42,866 bases of DNA from a virus, in the IMG/VR virus record IMGVR_UViG_3300038678_000052, positions 1 through 42,866 of that record, one strand, 5' to 3'. Below are positions 1-6,331 of the stretch, piece after piece. Under the pieces are notes generated by a model. That model saw only the letters and a list, made by a program, of their open reading frames with translations, searched no databases and was not told the origin of the DNA. The translations under genes and the position numbers were made by a program. Every line of letters begins with the position of its first letter. Position 1 is the first letter of the stretch.

Positions 1-127
1 CCAGCATGAACATAGGCCAATCACCAAACGTTCTAAAGCCATTGTTTTTCCCATATCGTCTACCACACTCGCTAATGAGCATGGTTTTTGTTTCTCGCAA
101 TCTAACTTTGCGCTTGTAGCCGTCTCT
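1..127. repeat. Terminal direct repeat, left copy (circular overlap)
   Basis: Identical base for base to 42740-42866. An exact 127-bp repeat at both ends of a contig, splitting one open reading frame, is what a circular molecule leaves when assembled with k=127. It therefore most likely marks a circular map (circularly permuted or circularised genome) rather than a biological terminal repeat. Joining the ends gives a 42,739-bp circle. Confidence 0.9.
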
Positions 128-172
128 GATTCTAGCGTCAACGCCTACCTCGTAAGCTTCTTTAGTAAACAT
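1..172 (-). CDS. Hypothetical protein spanning the circle junction (N-terminal part)
   Basis: Translation from ATG at 172-170 runs off the left edge and continues at 42740 down to a TGA at 42695-42693. This gives a 72-residue protein starting MFTKEAYEVGVDARIRDG and ending in an acidic, Gln-rich tail. It is basic in the middle (KRKVRLRETK). A purine-rich Shine-Dalgarno (AGGGGA) lies just upstream. Its stop overlaps the start of the next leftward gene (ATGA at 42696-42693), so the two are translationally coupled. I do not recognise the family; its place among small early genes suggests an accessory role. Confidence 0.7.
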   Translation of the reverse strand, partial: MFTKEAYEVGVDARIRDGYKRKVRLRETKTMLISECGRRYGKNNGFRTFGDWPMFML

Positions 173-188
173 CTCTATTCCCCTACTT

Positions 189-383
189 CTAATGCGCCAT
201 CATTTTAATAGCGGCTGGATCGCCTCTTTGTTCTGCGTTGTGATCTATCTGGACGACAACTTCGTATCCATTACAACGCTCCATGCATACTCTTCTAGTA
301 ACCCCGGCAGAATGATAAGACTTTAACAACCCCCCGCAATGAGGACATTCTGCCGGCATATCTTCCCGCCGTATTGATATCAC
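189..383 (-). CDS. Small zinc-ribbon-like protein
   Basis: A 64-residue protein with CPHCGG near residue 13 and a second cysteine pair VCMERC near residue 32. Two CxxC-type knuckles fit a small zinc ribbon. The GTG start at 383 has a good Shine-Dalgarno (AGGAGA, 6 nt spacing). An internal ATG (MPAECPHCGG) preceded by GGGAAG is an alternative start that keeps both cysteine pairs. It lies in the leftward early operon, directly downstream of a decayed duplicate of the Cro-like gene, whose remnant supplies the upstream Shine-Dalgarno. Function unknown; DNA- or protein-binding is inference. Confidence 0.65.
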   Translation of the reverse strand: MISIRREDMPAECPHCGGLLKSYHSAGVTRRVCMERCNGYEVVVQIDHNAEQRGDPAAIKMMAH

Positions 384-385
384 TT

Positions 386-451
386 CTACTCTCCTAACTT
401 AATAAATTCAGACGCCTTCGATTCAAACACGGCGCACAGCTTGTCAAGCAT
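386..451 (-). pseudogene. Truncated duplicate of the Cro-like regulator (C-terminal 21 codons)
   Basis: On the minus strand this encodes MLDKLCAVFESKASEFIKLGE, nearly identical to the C-terminus of the helix-turn-helix protein at 1797-1994 (MLERLCTVFESKASEFIALGE). DNA identity with 1802-1870 extends over about 69 bp with roughly eight mismatches, then stops. The helix-turn-helix half is absent, so this is a remnant of a duplication. It keeps an ATG with an AAGGAG Shine-Dalgarno 8 nt upstream, so a 21-residue peptide could still be made. Confidence 0.7.
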
Positions 452-463
452 TGGCCCTGCTCC

Positions 464-598
464 TTATTGCGACATATTATTTGTCCAGAGTGCGACGAAT
501 AACGCGACTGCTGCCGGGGCATTGGTGAAATAGCCAAATGCTACTATTGATATAACCCCTATCACTAACACCAGCACACTTTCTGCTTTGTTCGTCAT
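464..598 (-). CDS. Small membrane protein, 44 aa
   Basis: ATG at 598-596, TAA at 466-464. The product begins MTNKAESVLVLVIGVISIVA and continues through FGYFTNAPAAVALFVALWTN, i.e. one or two hydrophobic segments with a short polar N-terminus. The start is packed against the stop of the gene at 601. No family recognised; an early membrane protein of this size could be a host-takeover or superinfection factor, but that is only inference. Confidence 0.6.
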   Translation of the reverse strand: MTNKAESVLVLVIGVISIVAFGYFTNAPAAVALFVALWTNNMSQ

Positions 599-600
599 CA

Positions 601-789
601 CTATTCCCCTGCTTCAATCGCGGCCAATAATTCAGACTTGCCTGCGGCATAGCCTTCTTTAAATATGCCCAGATATTTGTGTGTAATTTCGCTTACATAC
701 ATCAGGTGAAGCGGGTGCATTTCCATGTCAAGCCCCATCTTCTTTCCTAGCTTTTCAAATGCTTTATGTTCTTCGTCGCCTTCTTTCAT
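601..789 (-). CDS. Hypothetical protein, 62 aa
   Basis: Starts MKEGDEEHKAFEKLGKKMGL and ends AAIEAGE. It is soluble, charged and likely helical. A strong Shine-Dalgarno (AGGAGGG, 6-7 nt before ATG) lies within the end of the upstream GIY-YIG gene, which it overlaps by 4 nt (ATGA). Its C-terminal AAIEAGE resembles the ends of neighbouring gene products (EAAGE, ALGE). That may be a compositional trait of the operon or a trace of shared ancestry. Function unknown. Confidence 0.7.
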   Translation of the reverse strand: MKEGDEEHKAFEKLGKKMGLDMEMHPLHLMYVSEITHKYLGIFKEGYAAGKSELLAAIEAGE

Positions 790-1247
790 TTCTTGCCCTC
801 CTTGTTAAGTTTTTCTGCTCCAAACGTCATTTTTCCTATCTCTTCAATCAGGCGCTCTGCATCATCAACTCTCATATACTCCGTTGAGTGGGTAGAGAAG
901 ACGATAATCTCGTCCTTTACCGAGATAGCCCTAACCGCAAGCCTCTTGAATTCTGCTTTGTTTATGTATTTATCAGTCGGAGGCAGCATTTTGTTTAGTG
1001 CTGGGCGCAGATCTACAATGGCGTCCGCTTCGTTAGTGTTGGCGTCTTCCTGCTTACAGAGAGAATACTCAACCCGGTCAAACTCTTTTTTCCCGACAAG
1101 ATGCTGATAAACCCGCTCTCTAAGGGCGCTCGACTGACCGACATAAACGCAGGCTTGCCCGAGAAATAATATATATATGTAAGTCTCTCCCTCAGGCGCC
1201 TCTTCGATTTCAGGAAGCAGGCTGTTAACTTCTATGATTTTGTTCAT
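786..1247 (-). CDS. GIY-YIG-domain protein, copy 2
   Basis: A 153-residue protein whose first 80 residues match the GIY-YIG nuclease plan: YIYILFLGQACVYVGQSS as the two-strand signature, then LRERVYQH with the conserved Arg and His, NEADAIV with the metal-binding Glu, and PALNKMLPP with the Asn. All positions expected for catalysis seem present. The C-terminal 70 residues have no recognised domain. It follows a related gene (1249-1794) after one base, with a GGGAGAG Shine-Dalgarno. Single-domain GIY-YIG proteins in phages can be nicking or homing endonucleases; here nuclease activity is inferred and the target unknown. Confidence 0.75.
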   Translation of the reverse strand: MNKIIEVNSLLPEIEEAPEGETYIYILFLGQACVYVGQSSALRERVYQHLVGKKEFDRVEYSLCKQEDANTNEADAIVDLRPALNKMLPPTDKYINKAEFKRLAVRAISVKDEIIVFSTHSTEYMRVDDAERLIEEIGKMTFGAEKLNKEGKK

Positions 1248-1248
1248 A

Positions 1249-1794
1249 TCACTCTCCCGCCGCTTCTAATGGTTCGCCAGTCACCCACGCATCAAGGTCA
1301 GATAGCGACTCTTCGATAGCCGCGGCGATTTTTGCTGTAGCAAGATCAACATCTGCAATTTTGAAATACTTAGCCGGCCGATGGTCGCCGTGCTGAAATG
1401 ACGGCCCTATTATCTCGACAGCTCTATCCACCGCAGCCTTGAGTGTTTCCATCGACCGAGTTCTTATAGCTCCAGTGCTGGCGTATAGGTCGTTGGATGG
1501 GATTGTGCGATTTATAGACGGGTTGAGCTTTACAATGTACGCCGCCTCAATATTGTTTAGATCGCTTCCTTTCACCTCTAGAAAGCAAACATGAGTAAAA
1601 GTCTTTTCTGTTGTGTGCTGATAAATACGGCCTTTCAGTGAAAACGTCTGGCCGACATAAATTATTTCTGATTCGTTTATAAGAAAATATACGAAAGGCC
1701 CATAATTTTCCGTTAACACCAGATGCATAATATTTTCTTTTGGTGTGCCCCGACAAACGATATCTTCATGAGACAAAAGATCTGGATAATCCAT
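1249..1794 (-). CDS. GIY-YIG-domain protein, copy 1
   Basis: A 181-residue protein. Residues about 31-95 carry GPFVYFLINESEIIYVGQTF, then LKGRIYQH (Arg, His), NNIEAAYIV (Glu) and NPSINRTIPSND (Asn), the same layout as the product of 786-1247. An N-terminal extension of 30 residues and an 85-residue C-terminal part are unique to this copy. The start has AGGAG 7 nt upstream, placed at the end of the Cro-like gene. Being the second gene of the leftward operon, it should be among the first phage proteins made. Nuclease activity is inference from the domain. Confidence 0.75.
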   Translation of the reverse strand: MDYPDLLSHEDIVCRGTPKENIMHLVLTENYGPFVYFLINESEIIYVGQTFSLKGRIYQHTTEKTFTHVCFLEVKGSDLNNIEAAYIVKLNPSINRTIPSNDLYASTGAIRTRSMETLKAAVDRAVEIIGPSFQHGDHRPAKYFKIADVDLATAKIAAAIEESLSDLDAWVTGEPLEAAGE

Positions 1795-1796
1795 TC

Positions 1797-1994
1797 TTAT
1801 TCTCCTAGCGCGATAAATTCAGACGCCTTCGATTCAAACACGGTGCACAGCCTTTCAAGCATTGGTCCTGTACATGATGTGTTCTTGCAGAGCGTGGTTA
1901 CCGTTGCCGGTGTAACAGCAAGCTCAAAAGCCAGCCATCTCTTGTTCTTGCCTTTATCTCTAAGGGCGATAATTACTGATTTTCCAATATCCAT
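1797..1994 (-). CDS. Cro-like helix-turn-helix regulator
   Basis: A 65-residue protein starting MDIGKSVIIALRDKGKNK. Residues about 20-45 (WLAFELAVTPATVTTLCKNT) form a helix-turn-helix of the XRE/Cro class, followed by a short helix with a VFESKASEF tail. It is the first gene left of the divergent control region, the classic position of a small switch repressor acting on the flanking promoters. At 65 residues it has no room for an oligomerisation or cleavage domain, so it resembles Cro more than CI. A weak AAGG Shine-Dalgarno precedes the ATG. Its C-terminal segment is duplicated at 386-451. Confidence 0.8.
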   Translation of the reverse strand: MDIGKSVIIALRDKGKNKRWLAFELAVTPATVTTLCKNTSCTGPMLERLCTVFESKASEFIALGE

Positions 1995-2147
1995 AGGGCG
2001 GTGCCTTTTGTTGTGTTTAGTTAAGTTGAAGCCATCTTATGCTAAATTAACGATAGCCGCAAACAATTAATTAAAATAACACTTGTATTAATTCGCTGGC
2101 GCCATTAATCTTTACAGCATCAAACGAAACGGGACAGGGGTAGGAAG
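1995..2147. promoter_or_regulatory. Divergent control region with two promoters and an operator candidate
   Basis: An AT-rich 153-bp gap between oppositely transcribed operons. Leftward: -35 TTGCGG (2062-2057) and -10 TAAGAT (2039-2034) with 17-bp spacing. Rightward: -35 TTGTAT (2083-2088) and a weak -10 TAATCT (2106-2111), also 17 bp. A dyad GCTA-N9-TAGC at 2041-2057 fills the leftward spacer and is the best operator candidate for the adjacent Cro-like protein. Further AATTAAT-type symmetric sequence lies at 2063-2092. Promoter assignments rest on hexamer matches only. Confidence 0.55.
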
Positions 2148-2477
2148 ATGAAACAAATAGTAAACGTGGCGGTATTTGACCAAGCAGAATATGTCGGTGA
2201 CTGGCCTCCAGAAAATGCTGCTGACTGCTTAGCGTGGTTCGCGGAAAAGATTGATTCAATTCCAAAGGAATTTATCGATACCGCAGAGATTAAGATTGAC
2301 AGCACTTCCGGCTATGAAGGCAGTAGCGACGCAAAGATATCGATTTCTTATAGCCGAATGGAGACAGGCGCCGAGGAGCAGCACCGCGAGGCGAGAAAAG
2401 AGCGAATAGTATCTTTGCAACAAGATCGTGAACGCGCTGAATTTAAGAGGCTGCAAGCTAAGTACGGTGCAGAATGA
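2148..2477 (+). CDS. Hypothetical protein, 109 aa, first gene of rightward operon
   Basis: Starts MKQIVNVAVFDQAEYVGDWP after a clear AGGA Shine-Dalgarno. The first 75 residues look like a compact alpha/beta domain and the last 30 are strongly charged (EEQHREARKERIVSLQQDRE), probably a helix. The stop overlaps the next ATG (AATGA), indicating translational coupling. No family recognised. Its position next to the control region implies early expression. Confidence 0.75.
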   Translation: MKQIVNVAVFDQAEYVGDWPPENAADCLAWFAEKIDSIPKEFIDTAEIKIDSTSGYEGSSDAKISISYSRMETGAEEQHREARKERIVSLQQDRERAEFKRLQAKYGAE

Positions 2478-2629
2478 AAATATTAATCATCGCATTACTA
2501 ATTTGCGCCTTCGGAATCATCGGCAGCATGGATTACGAAGACGAGCAGAGTCAGCAGGATATCTACTGCGATATGGTTAGCGAAGGTAGCTGGCCTGATT
2601 ACGACAAGTCAATTGAGTGTGGAGAATAA
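2474..2629 (+). CDS. Small exported or membrane-anchored protein, 51 aa
   Basis: ATG at 2474-2476 overlaps the upstream stop; TAA at 2627-2629. The product begins MKILIIALLICAFGIIGSMD, a typical signal or anchor segment, followed by an acidic mature part with two cysteines (IYCDMVSEG, SIECGE) that could form a disulfide. Similar short proteins with an N-terminal hydrophobic stretch and a Cys-containing tail are common in phages of proteobacteria, with no known function. Confidence 0.65.
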   Translation: MKILIIALLICAFGIIGSMDYEDEQSQQDIYCDMVSEGSWPDYDKSIECGE

Positions 2630-2633
2630 GTCG

Positions 2634-2843
2634 ATGGAACGTTGCAGAGTTGAAGACGAAACAACGGCTCACAATGAATCTGAAGCGCAGAAAGAAGAGG
2701 CGCAGATATGCGACGAATGCAGCGATCAATTCCCTGCTACAGAGTTTAAATATCCAGGCATTTGCAAAGGCTGCGCCGAGTGGGGCCACTGCCCTGACGA
2801 GCATACCTTCATCTCAGAAACCGGCAGACACTTTAAAACCTAG
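2634..2843 (+). CDS. Small zinc-ribbon protein, 69 aa
   Basis: I chose the ATG at 2634 ([11 protein letters not shown]) because GGAG lies 9 nt upstream; the in-frame upstream start would overlap the previous gene. Residues about 27-55 contain ICDECSDQF and [11 protein letters not shown], two CxxC knuckles plus an extra cysteine, fitting a zinc ribbon. The N-terminus is acidic and probably flexible. Function unknown; RNA polymerase or DNA interaction would be usual for early phage zinc ribbons but is not shown. Confidence 0.65.
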   Translation: MERCRVEDETTAHNESEAQKEEAQICDECSDQFPATEFKYPGICKGCAEWGHCPDEHTFISETGRHFKT

Positions 2844-2854
2844 GAGAAAGAGAA

Positions 2855-3406
2855 ATGGAGCGGCAAAAGTTAAAAGAAATCCTTAGCAAGCATCAATTAT
2901 GGATGGACGATGAAGAGGGCGGCGAGCTTGCCGACCTGAGGGGTGCCGACCTGTGGGGTGCCAACCTGAGGGGTGCCAACCTGAGGGGTGCCAACCTGAG
3001 GGGTGCCAACCTGAGGGGTGCCGACCTGTGGGGTGCCGACCTGTGGGGTGCCGACCTGTGGGGTGCCGACCTGAGTGGTGCCAACCTGAGGGGTGCCAAC
3101 CTGAGGGGTGCCAACCTGTGGGGTGCCGACCTGTGGGGTGCCAATGGAAATATAAAAAACATCAAGTCAATTTGTATCGATAAATATCCTATCGCATACA
3201 CCGACACTTATTTGCAGATCGGATGCGAGAGACATCCTATTACAGATTGGTGGGGCTTTGATGATAAGCGAATTCTTCAAATGGACGGTAAAACAGCGCT
3301 AACCTTCTGGCGTAAATGGAAAGATCAGATCAAAGTAATCATTGATATGAGTCCCGCAGAGCCAACTGGTTACGTAGAGAAAGAATCGACGGAGCAAGAG
3401 GAATGA
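2855..3406 (+). CDS. Pentapeptide-repeat protein
   Basis: A 183-residue protein. Residues about 26-95 are 14 uninterrupted pentapeptides of the A(D/N)LxG type, which in this family fold as a right-handed quadrilateral beta-helix. A conserved-looking C-terminal domain follows ([43 protein letters not shown]). This combination of repeat plus cytidine-rich-phage type C-domain occurs in other phage proteins of unknown role. Pentapeptide proteins such as Qnr mimic DNA and protect gyrase, but the helix here is short (about 3.5 coils) and that role is not shown. AGGAGA precedes the ATG. The repeat DNA is described separately. Confidence 0.8.
   Translation: MERQKLKEILSKHQLWMDDEEGGELADLRGADLWGANLRGANLRGANLRGANLRGADLWGADLWGADLWGADLSGANLRGANLRGANLWGADLWGANGNIKNIKSICIDKYPIAYTDTYLQIGCERHPITDWWGFDDKRILQMDGKTALTFWRKWKDQIKVIIDMSPAEPTGYVEKESTEQEE
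2930..3139 (+). repeat. Fourteen tandem 15-bp units encoding pentapeptides
   Basis: Fourteen copies of GCC-RAC-CTG-WGK-GGT without interruption. The Ala, Leu and Gly codons are invariant in every unit (GCC, CTG, GGT); only the second codon (GAC or AAC) and the fourth (AGG, TGG or once AGT) vary. Units come in runs of identical copies (four of one type, three of another), as expected from recent slippage or unequal crossover. Copy number may differ between isolates. Confidence 0.9.
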
Positions 3407-3669
3407 TAAACGGAATCGACCCAATCAAGTTTAACGAAGTGTTTGGAGCAGCTAAGCCCGCCCATCGCACGAGAATAGAAACTCGGGAGCATTATGAGGG
3501 TGAATTGGAAAAACTCCACCAGCAGCATCTGGAAGCGTTATTTGATACAAGAAAGCGCCGCCCAGAGCTTCCTCTCGACTCTATTGTCGGGCTGGTCAAC
3601 TGGAATCTTGATTGCAGTATTAGCACAGATGTTATTGATCAGTTTAAAAAGGAAATTGGAAATGGATAA
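3403..3669 (+). CDS. Hypothetical protein, 88 aa
   Basis: Starts [20 protein letters not shown], overlapping the pentapeptide gene stop by 4 nt (ATGA). A helical, charged middle ([20 protein letters not shown]) is followed by a C-terminal segment with one cysteine. No family recognised. Its position upstream of the Rad52-like gene suggests a role in the same early recombination block, but nothing in the sequence proves it. Confidence 0.7.
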   Translation: MINGIDPIKFNEVFGAAKPAHRTRIETREHYEGELEKLHQQHLEALFDTRKRRPELPLDSIVGLVNWNLDCSISTDVIDQFKKEIGNG

Positions 3670-3943
3670 TACAACACGAAAAGAAATAATTGATTCGCTG
3701 GGAAACGCTCAAGGCTTGGCGATGGACTTGATTCACGCAGCAAAAGGGGTGCCATTTGAGAGGATGCTAGTCAGTTCTCTTGAGAGTCGGCTGGCAGAGT
3801 TTCAGAGATTGACGCGAAAACTTGAGATCGAGCAGTGCGCGATAGAGCAGGAAGAAGCAGAGCTAAAAAGCGAACAGTATGCGCTTGAGCAAGAAGCAAC
3901 ACACCGGACTGAAAAGATGATGGAGGAGGCTTGTGGACACTAA
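3662..3943 (+). CDS. Coiled-coil hypothetical protein, 93 aa
   Basis: I chose the start at 3662 ([17 protein letters not shown]), overlapping the previous stop, with AGGAA upstream; a longer in-frame extension would only be the shadow of the upstream gene. Residues about 35-90 are a Glu/Gln-rich helix (IEQEEAELKSEQYALEQEAT), predicted coiled coil. It overlaps the GTG start of the Rad52-like gene. A helical accessory factor for the annealing protein is possible but unproven. Confidence 0.7.
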   Translation: MDNTTRKEIIDSLGNAQGLAMDLIHAAKGVPFERMLVSSLESRLAEFQRLTRKLEIEQCAIEQEEAELKSEQYALEQEATHRTEKMMEEACGH

Positions 3944-4541
3944 GTCATTAAGCGAGCCGCTAGCCATCGACCAGATTGATTTCAGAGTTCAGTCAATCAA
4001 TAAGGGTGGCTATGCAACGATCCTGGCGTACAAAGATGCTCGTGTCGACATGAACCGGCTTAATACAGCGTTTGGTATTGGCAAGTGGCAACGCAAGCAT
4101 GAATTCATTAATGGTAGCTTATTCTGTTCTGTAGGTATCTGGAACGATGGCATTAAGCAGTGGGCATGGGTTCAGGATGTGGGTGTTGAATCTCAGGCAG
4201 CGAAGGAGAAAGGGCAGGCAAGCGATTCATTCAAAAGGGCCTGCTTCAATCTTGGGATAGGCATTGAACTTTATGATTACCCAATTATTGAAGTGAAACT
4301 AAACGGCGGTGGAAATAAAAACGGCTCAGATGTTGAGTGGTTTTTAGACGAAACCAAAAAAGACAAGTGGGGCAAGCCGTCAGTTAAAGCTGGCTGGGGA
4401 TTAAAGCTTAAAGAGTGGACGTGGTTTAGCCAGTTTGACGAGCAAGGCAAGCTGAATTGTTTGGCGGCTCAGGACGAAAAAGGCAAGACACGATTTAGCT
4501 ATGGTAAATACCGAAAAGAAGAAGTGGAGAAAACATCATGA
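3933..4541 (+). CDS. Rad52-type single-strand annealing protein
   Basis: A 202-residue protein starting at a GTG with GGAGGAGG just upstream. Residues about 15-120 match the Rad52/Rad22 family of phage annealing proteins (Sak-like): INKGGYATILAYKDARVDMN, then FGIGKWQRKHEF, WAWVQDVGVES and KEKGQASDSFKRACFNLGIG, the last being the most diagnostic block. Such proteins form rings, coat single-stranded DNA and anneal complementary strands during phage recombination and concatemer formation. It overlaps the next gene by 4 nt. An SSB-like protein and NinB/NinG elsewhere in this genome complete the pathway. Confidence 0.85.
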   Translation: MDTKSLSEPLAIDQIDFRVQSINKGGYATILAYKDARVDMNRLNTAFGIGKWQRKHEFINGSLFCSVGIWNDGIKQWAWVQDVGVESQAAKEKGQASDSFKRACFNLGIGIELYDYPIIEVKLNGGGNKNGSDVEWFLDETKKDKWGKPSVKAGWGLKLKEWTWFSQFDEQGKLNCLAAQDEKGKTRFSYGKYRKEEVEKTS

Positions 4542-5569
4542 GTGAAGATTTAGAAGTATTAGAATTAGTGGTAATTGAGCCATCTACAGTATTGGCAGCA
4601 TACACCAACGGCGAAGGCTTGGATGATGCTATCGACCAAGTACGCGGAGTGGTGGCTAGCTTTGACCATGACATGACAACCAAAACAAGTAGGGCTAAAA
4701 CCGCCTCTCTAGCACACAAGGTGGCAAAGGTTAAAACTCGCCTTGATGCCATGGGTAAAGAGCTTGTTACTGGCTGGAAAGATCAATGTAAAAAAGTTGA
4801 TTCAAGCCGTAAGTCTATGCGAGAAGCTATGGACGATCTAAAGGTTGAAGCCCGCAAGCCTTTGGATGAATGGGAGTCAAAGCAAGCTGCTATAGAAGCT
4901 GAGCGAGTCGCAATCGAAGAGGCTGAAAAGCTGGCAAACCAGATCGAATCTGACCATGAAATCGGCCTGTTAATGAATGACGCGCTTGACCGCTTCGCCG
5001 CTGAAATTAAAGCAGAAGCAGACAGGCTGGCAAAAGAAGCTGCTGATCGTGAAGAGCAGCTACGCAAAGATCGAGAAGCCAATATTGCACAAGAAGCCGC
5101 CGAACGAGCAACCCGTGAAGCAAACGAGCAAGCAGCGCAAGCTGCGAACCAGGCAGCACGCAAGGAAGCAGAAGCCGCGCAGGCAGTAAAGGCAGCGCAG
5201 CAAGCCGAGCAACGAGCTAAATGGGAGCAGGAAGAAGCTCTAAAGCAGGCGGAGGCGCAAAGAGTCCAGGCTGTTAAAGATGCCGAAGCCGCAACAGAGC
5301 GCGCAGAGCATGAGAAGGCGGAAGCTATCAAAGCCGCCGAGCAAAAGGCAGAGCGTGAAGCTAAGGCCAAGGATGATGCCCGTATCGCAGAAGAGCAGCG
5401 CCTCATTGACGAACAGGAAGCACGAGCTGCAAATAAGGCTCATTGCGGCAAGATTAATCGCGCTGTACTGGCTGACATGATGAAAGCTGGTATCGACGAA
5501 GACACGGCAAAGAATCTGATCGGCCTAATCGCTAAAGGCCAGATCGCCCATACTTCAATTAAATATTAG
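4538..5569 (+). CDS. Long coiled-coil recombination-associated protein
   Basis: A 343-residue protein. Residues 1-125 form a mixed helical domain (LDDAIDQVRGVVASFDHDMT, WKDQCKKVDSSRKSMREAM) that recurs in phage proteins next to recombinases. Residues about 125-295 are an almost continuous Ala/Glu/Lys helix (EAAQAVKAAQQAEQRAKWEQ), often misannotated as TolA because of composition. The last 45 residues (INRAVLADMMKAGIDEDTAK) form a small conserved C-terminal domain. It overlaps the Rad52-like gene by 4 nt, implying equimolar synthesis. A nuclease partner is usual for annealing proteins, but no nuclease motif is visible here. Confidence 0.75.
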   Translation: MSEDLEVLELVVIEPSTVLAAYTNGEGLDDAIDQVRGVVASFDHDMTTKTSRAKTASLAHKVAKVKTRLDAMGKELVTGWKDQCKKVDSSRKSMREAMDDLKVEARKPLDEWESKQAAIEAERVAIEEAEKLANQIESDHEIGLLMNDALDRFAAEIKAEADRLAKEAADREEQLRKDREANIAQEAAERATREANEQAAQAANQAARKEAEAAQAVKAAQQAEQRAKWEQEEALKQAEAQRVQAVKDAEAATERAEHEKAEAIKAAEQKAEREAKAKDDARIAEEQRLIDEQEARAANKAHCGKINRAVLADMMKAGIDEDTAKNLIGLIAKGQIAHTSIKY

Positions 5570-5581
5570 AGGGATAGAAGA

Positions 5582-5779
5582 ATGAGCAATATTGCATTAG
5601 GGAGTTTCGTGAAAGTAATTGGCGAGAACAGGGTTTTCAAGGTATGCGGCTTTACTGGGAAAGAGAGCGCGACTATTCCCGAGGGCTGGCTGATTGATGA
5701 TAGAGGGTCGTTCGTTAACCCTGAATTCTGCAAGCCATACGAAGGTGCGACAAGCGTTTTAACCAATAGCCCAAACTGA
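5582..5779 (+). CDS. Hypothetical protein, 65 aa
   Basis: Starts MSNIALGSFVKVIGENRVFK, probably a small beta-barrel, with a good upstream AGGGA-type Shine-Dalgarno. GSFVKVIGENRVFKVCGF resembles SH3-like barrels, and it ends in a flexible NSPN tail. No family recognised. Confidence 0.65.
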   Translation: MSNIALGSFVKVIGENRVFKVCGFTGKESATIPEGWLIDDRGSFVNPEFCKPYEGATSVLTNSPN

Positions 5780-5788
5780 GGAAAAGTG

Positions 5789-6001
5789 ATGACAGCAATC
5801 AAGTTTGCTTTGTGTATTTTGATTGTATCGTTGTGCGTTGGATGCTCATCCAATCAGCATTTATGGGATGAGCTTGAAAGATGCTCGAAAATGTTTAATG
5901 AAGATTGCACACTAGTGACTATACCTGTAAGTAAAGAGGACCAAATGCGAGATACCGTAACGAAATGGAAAGAAGAACACGGCAATGCCCAAGCATTATG
6001 A
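5789..6001 (+). CDS. Small lipoprotein
   Basis: Starts MTAIKFALCILIVSLCVGCS. The N-terminal Lys, a hydrophobic core and LCVGC form a lipobox with the modified Cys near residue 18, so the mature protein of about 52 residues should be lipid-anchored. The mature part has two more cysteines (ERCSKMF, DCTL). A GTG one codon earlier is an alternative start; GAGG lies upstream. Small phage lipoproteins may act in superinfection exclusion or as Rz1-like spanins. It is not near the lysis genes and is not Pro-rich, so the Rz1 option is unlikely. Confidence 0.65.
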   Translation: MTAIKFALCILIVSLCVGCSSNQHLWDELERCSKMFNEDCTLVTIPVSKEDQMRDTVTKWKEEHGNAQAL

Positions 6002-6236
6002 CAATCACTACACGCGCCCACTGACTGATGAGGAACGCACAACCGGCATTGTCAAAATCAAACTTGATCCCTACTGCATTTGTGATGCGTTGAATATTGG
6101 TGGTGGCGCCCGTGAACAAATCGTCAAAAAGGGTTTACGTTGGATTGACAAAGGGGATAATGAACGCAAAGTTATCAAAGAAATCATGCAAGTCTGTGAA
6201 CGTCGGCTTGAAATGTTAGATGAGGATGGGTTATGA
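5985..6236 (+). CDS. Hypothetical protein, 83 aa
   Basis: Starts MPKHYDNHYTRPLTDEERTT and overlaps the lipoprotein gene by 17 nt. The central segment IVKIKLDPYCICDALNIGGG followed by AREQIVKKGLRWIDKG and a charged C-terminal helix resembles a widespread family of small phage proteins with an (I/L)DPY...H/A..Kxx(L/G)R motif, found in early operons and of unknown function. Its stop overlaps the next ATG. Confidence 0.7.
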   Translation: MPKHYDNHYTRPLTDEERTTGIVKIKLDPYCICDALNIGGGAREQIVKKGLRWIDKGDNERKVIKEIMQVCERRLEMLDEDGL

Positions 6237-6331
6237 ATAAACGCAGTCGGACTGTTCTTGCAATGATAGTCACTTCCCCATTGTGGGCTCTGCTTTTAAT
6301 TTACATAATTGCTGTCTTAAGTGAGGGCTAA
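6233..6331 (+). CDS. Small membrane protein, 32 aa, last gene of rightward operon
   Basis: ATG at 6233-6235 overlaps the upstream TGA; TAA at 6329-6331. The sequence begins MNKRSRTVLAMIVTSPLWAL, a basic N-terminus followed by one membrane-spanning helix, so it should insert with the N-terminus inside. Its last four bases overlap the end of the convergent holin-like gene. No family recognised. Confidence 0.55.
   Translation: MNKRSRTVLAMIVTSPLWALLLIYIIAVLSEG

Noticed and set aside
1-127. Biological terminal redundancy of a linear genome
   Set aside because: Length of exactly 127 bp and its position in the middle of a gene fit an assembler overlap for a circular contig better than a packaging-site repeat; a true direct terminal repeat would usually show in read depth, which cannot be seen here.
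2930-3139. Regular repeats considered as a CRISPR array
   Set aside because: Units are 15 bp, contiguous and in frame with a protein; there are no spacers. No CRISPR array seen elsewhere.
2893-3207. Long antisense frame opposite the pentapeptide repeats
   Set aside because: It is only the mirror of the 15-bp repeat and encodes a meaningless Ala/Pro/Leu/Arg repeat without a Shine-Dalgarno.
4783-5406. Antisense 207-codon frame opposite the coiled-coil gene
   Set aside because: Ser/Ala/Cys-rich shadow of an Ala/Glu/Lys-rich gene; no family features.
4538-5569. TolA or cell-envelope protein
   Set aside because: The resemblance is compositional (Ala/Glu/Lys helix); there is no membrane anchor or TolA C-domain, and the gene is coupled to a recombinase.
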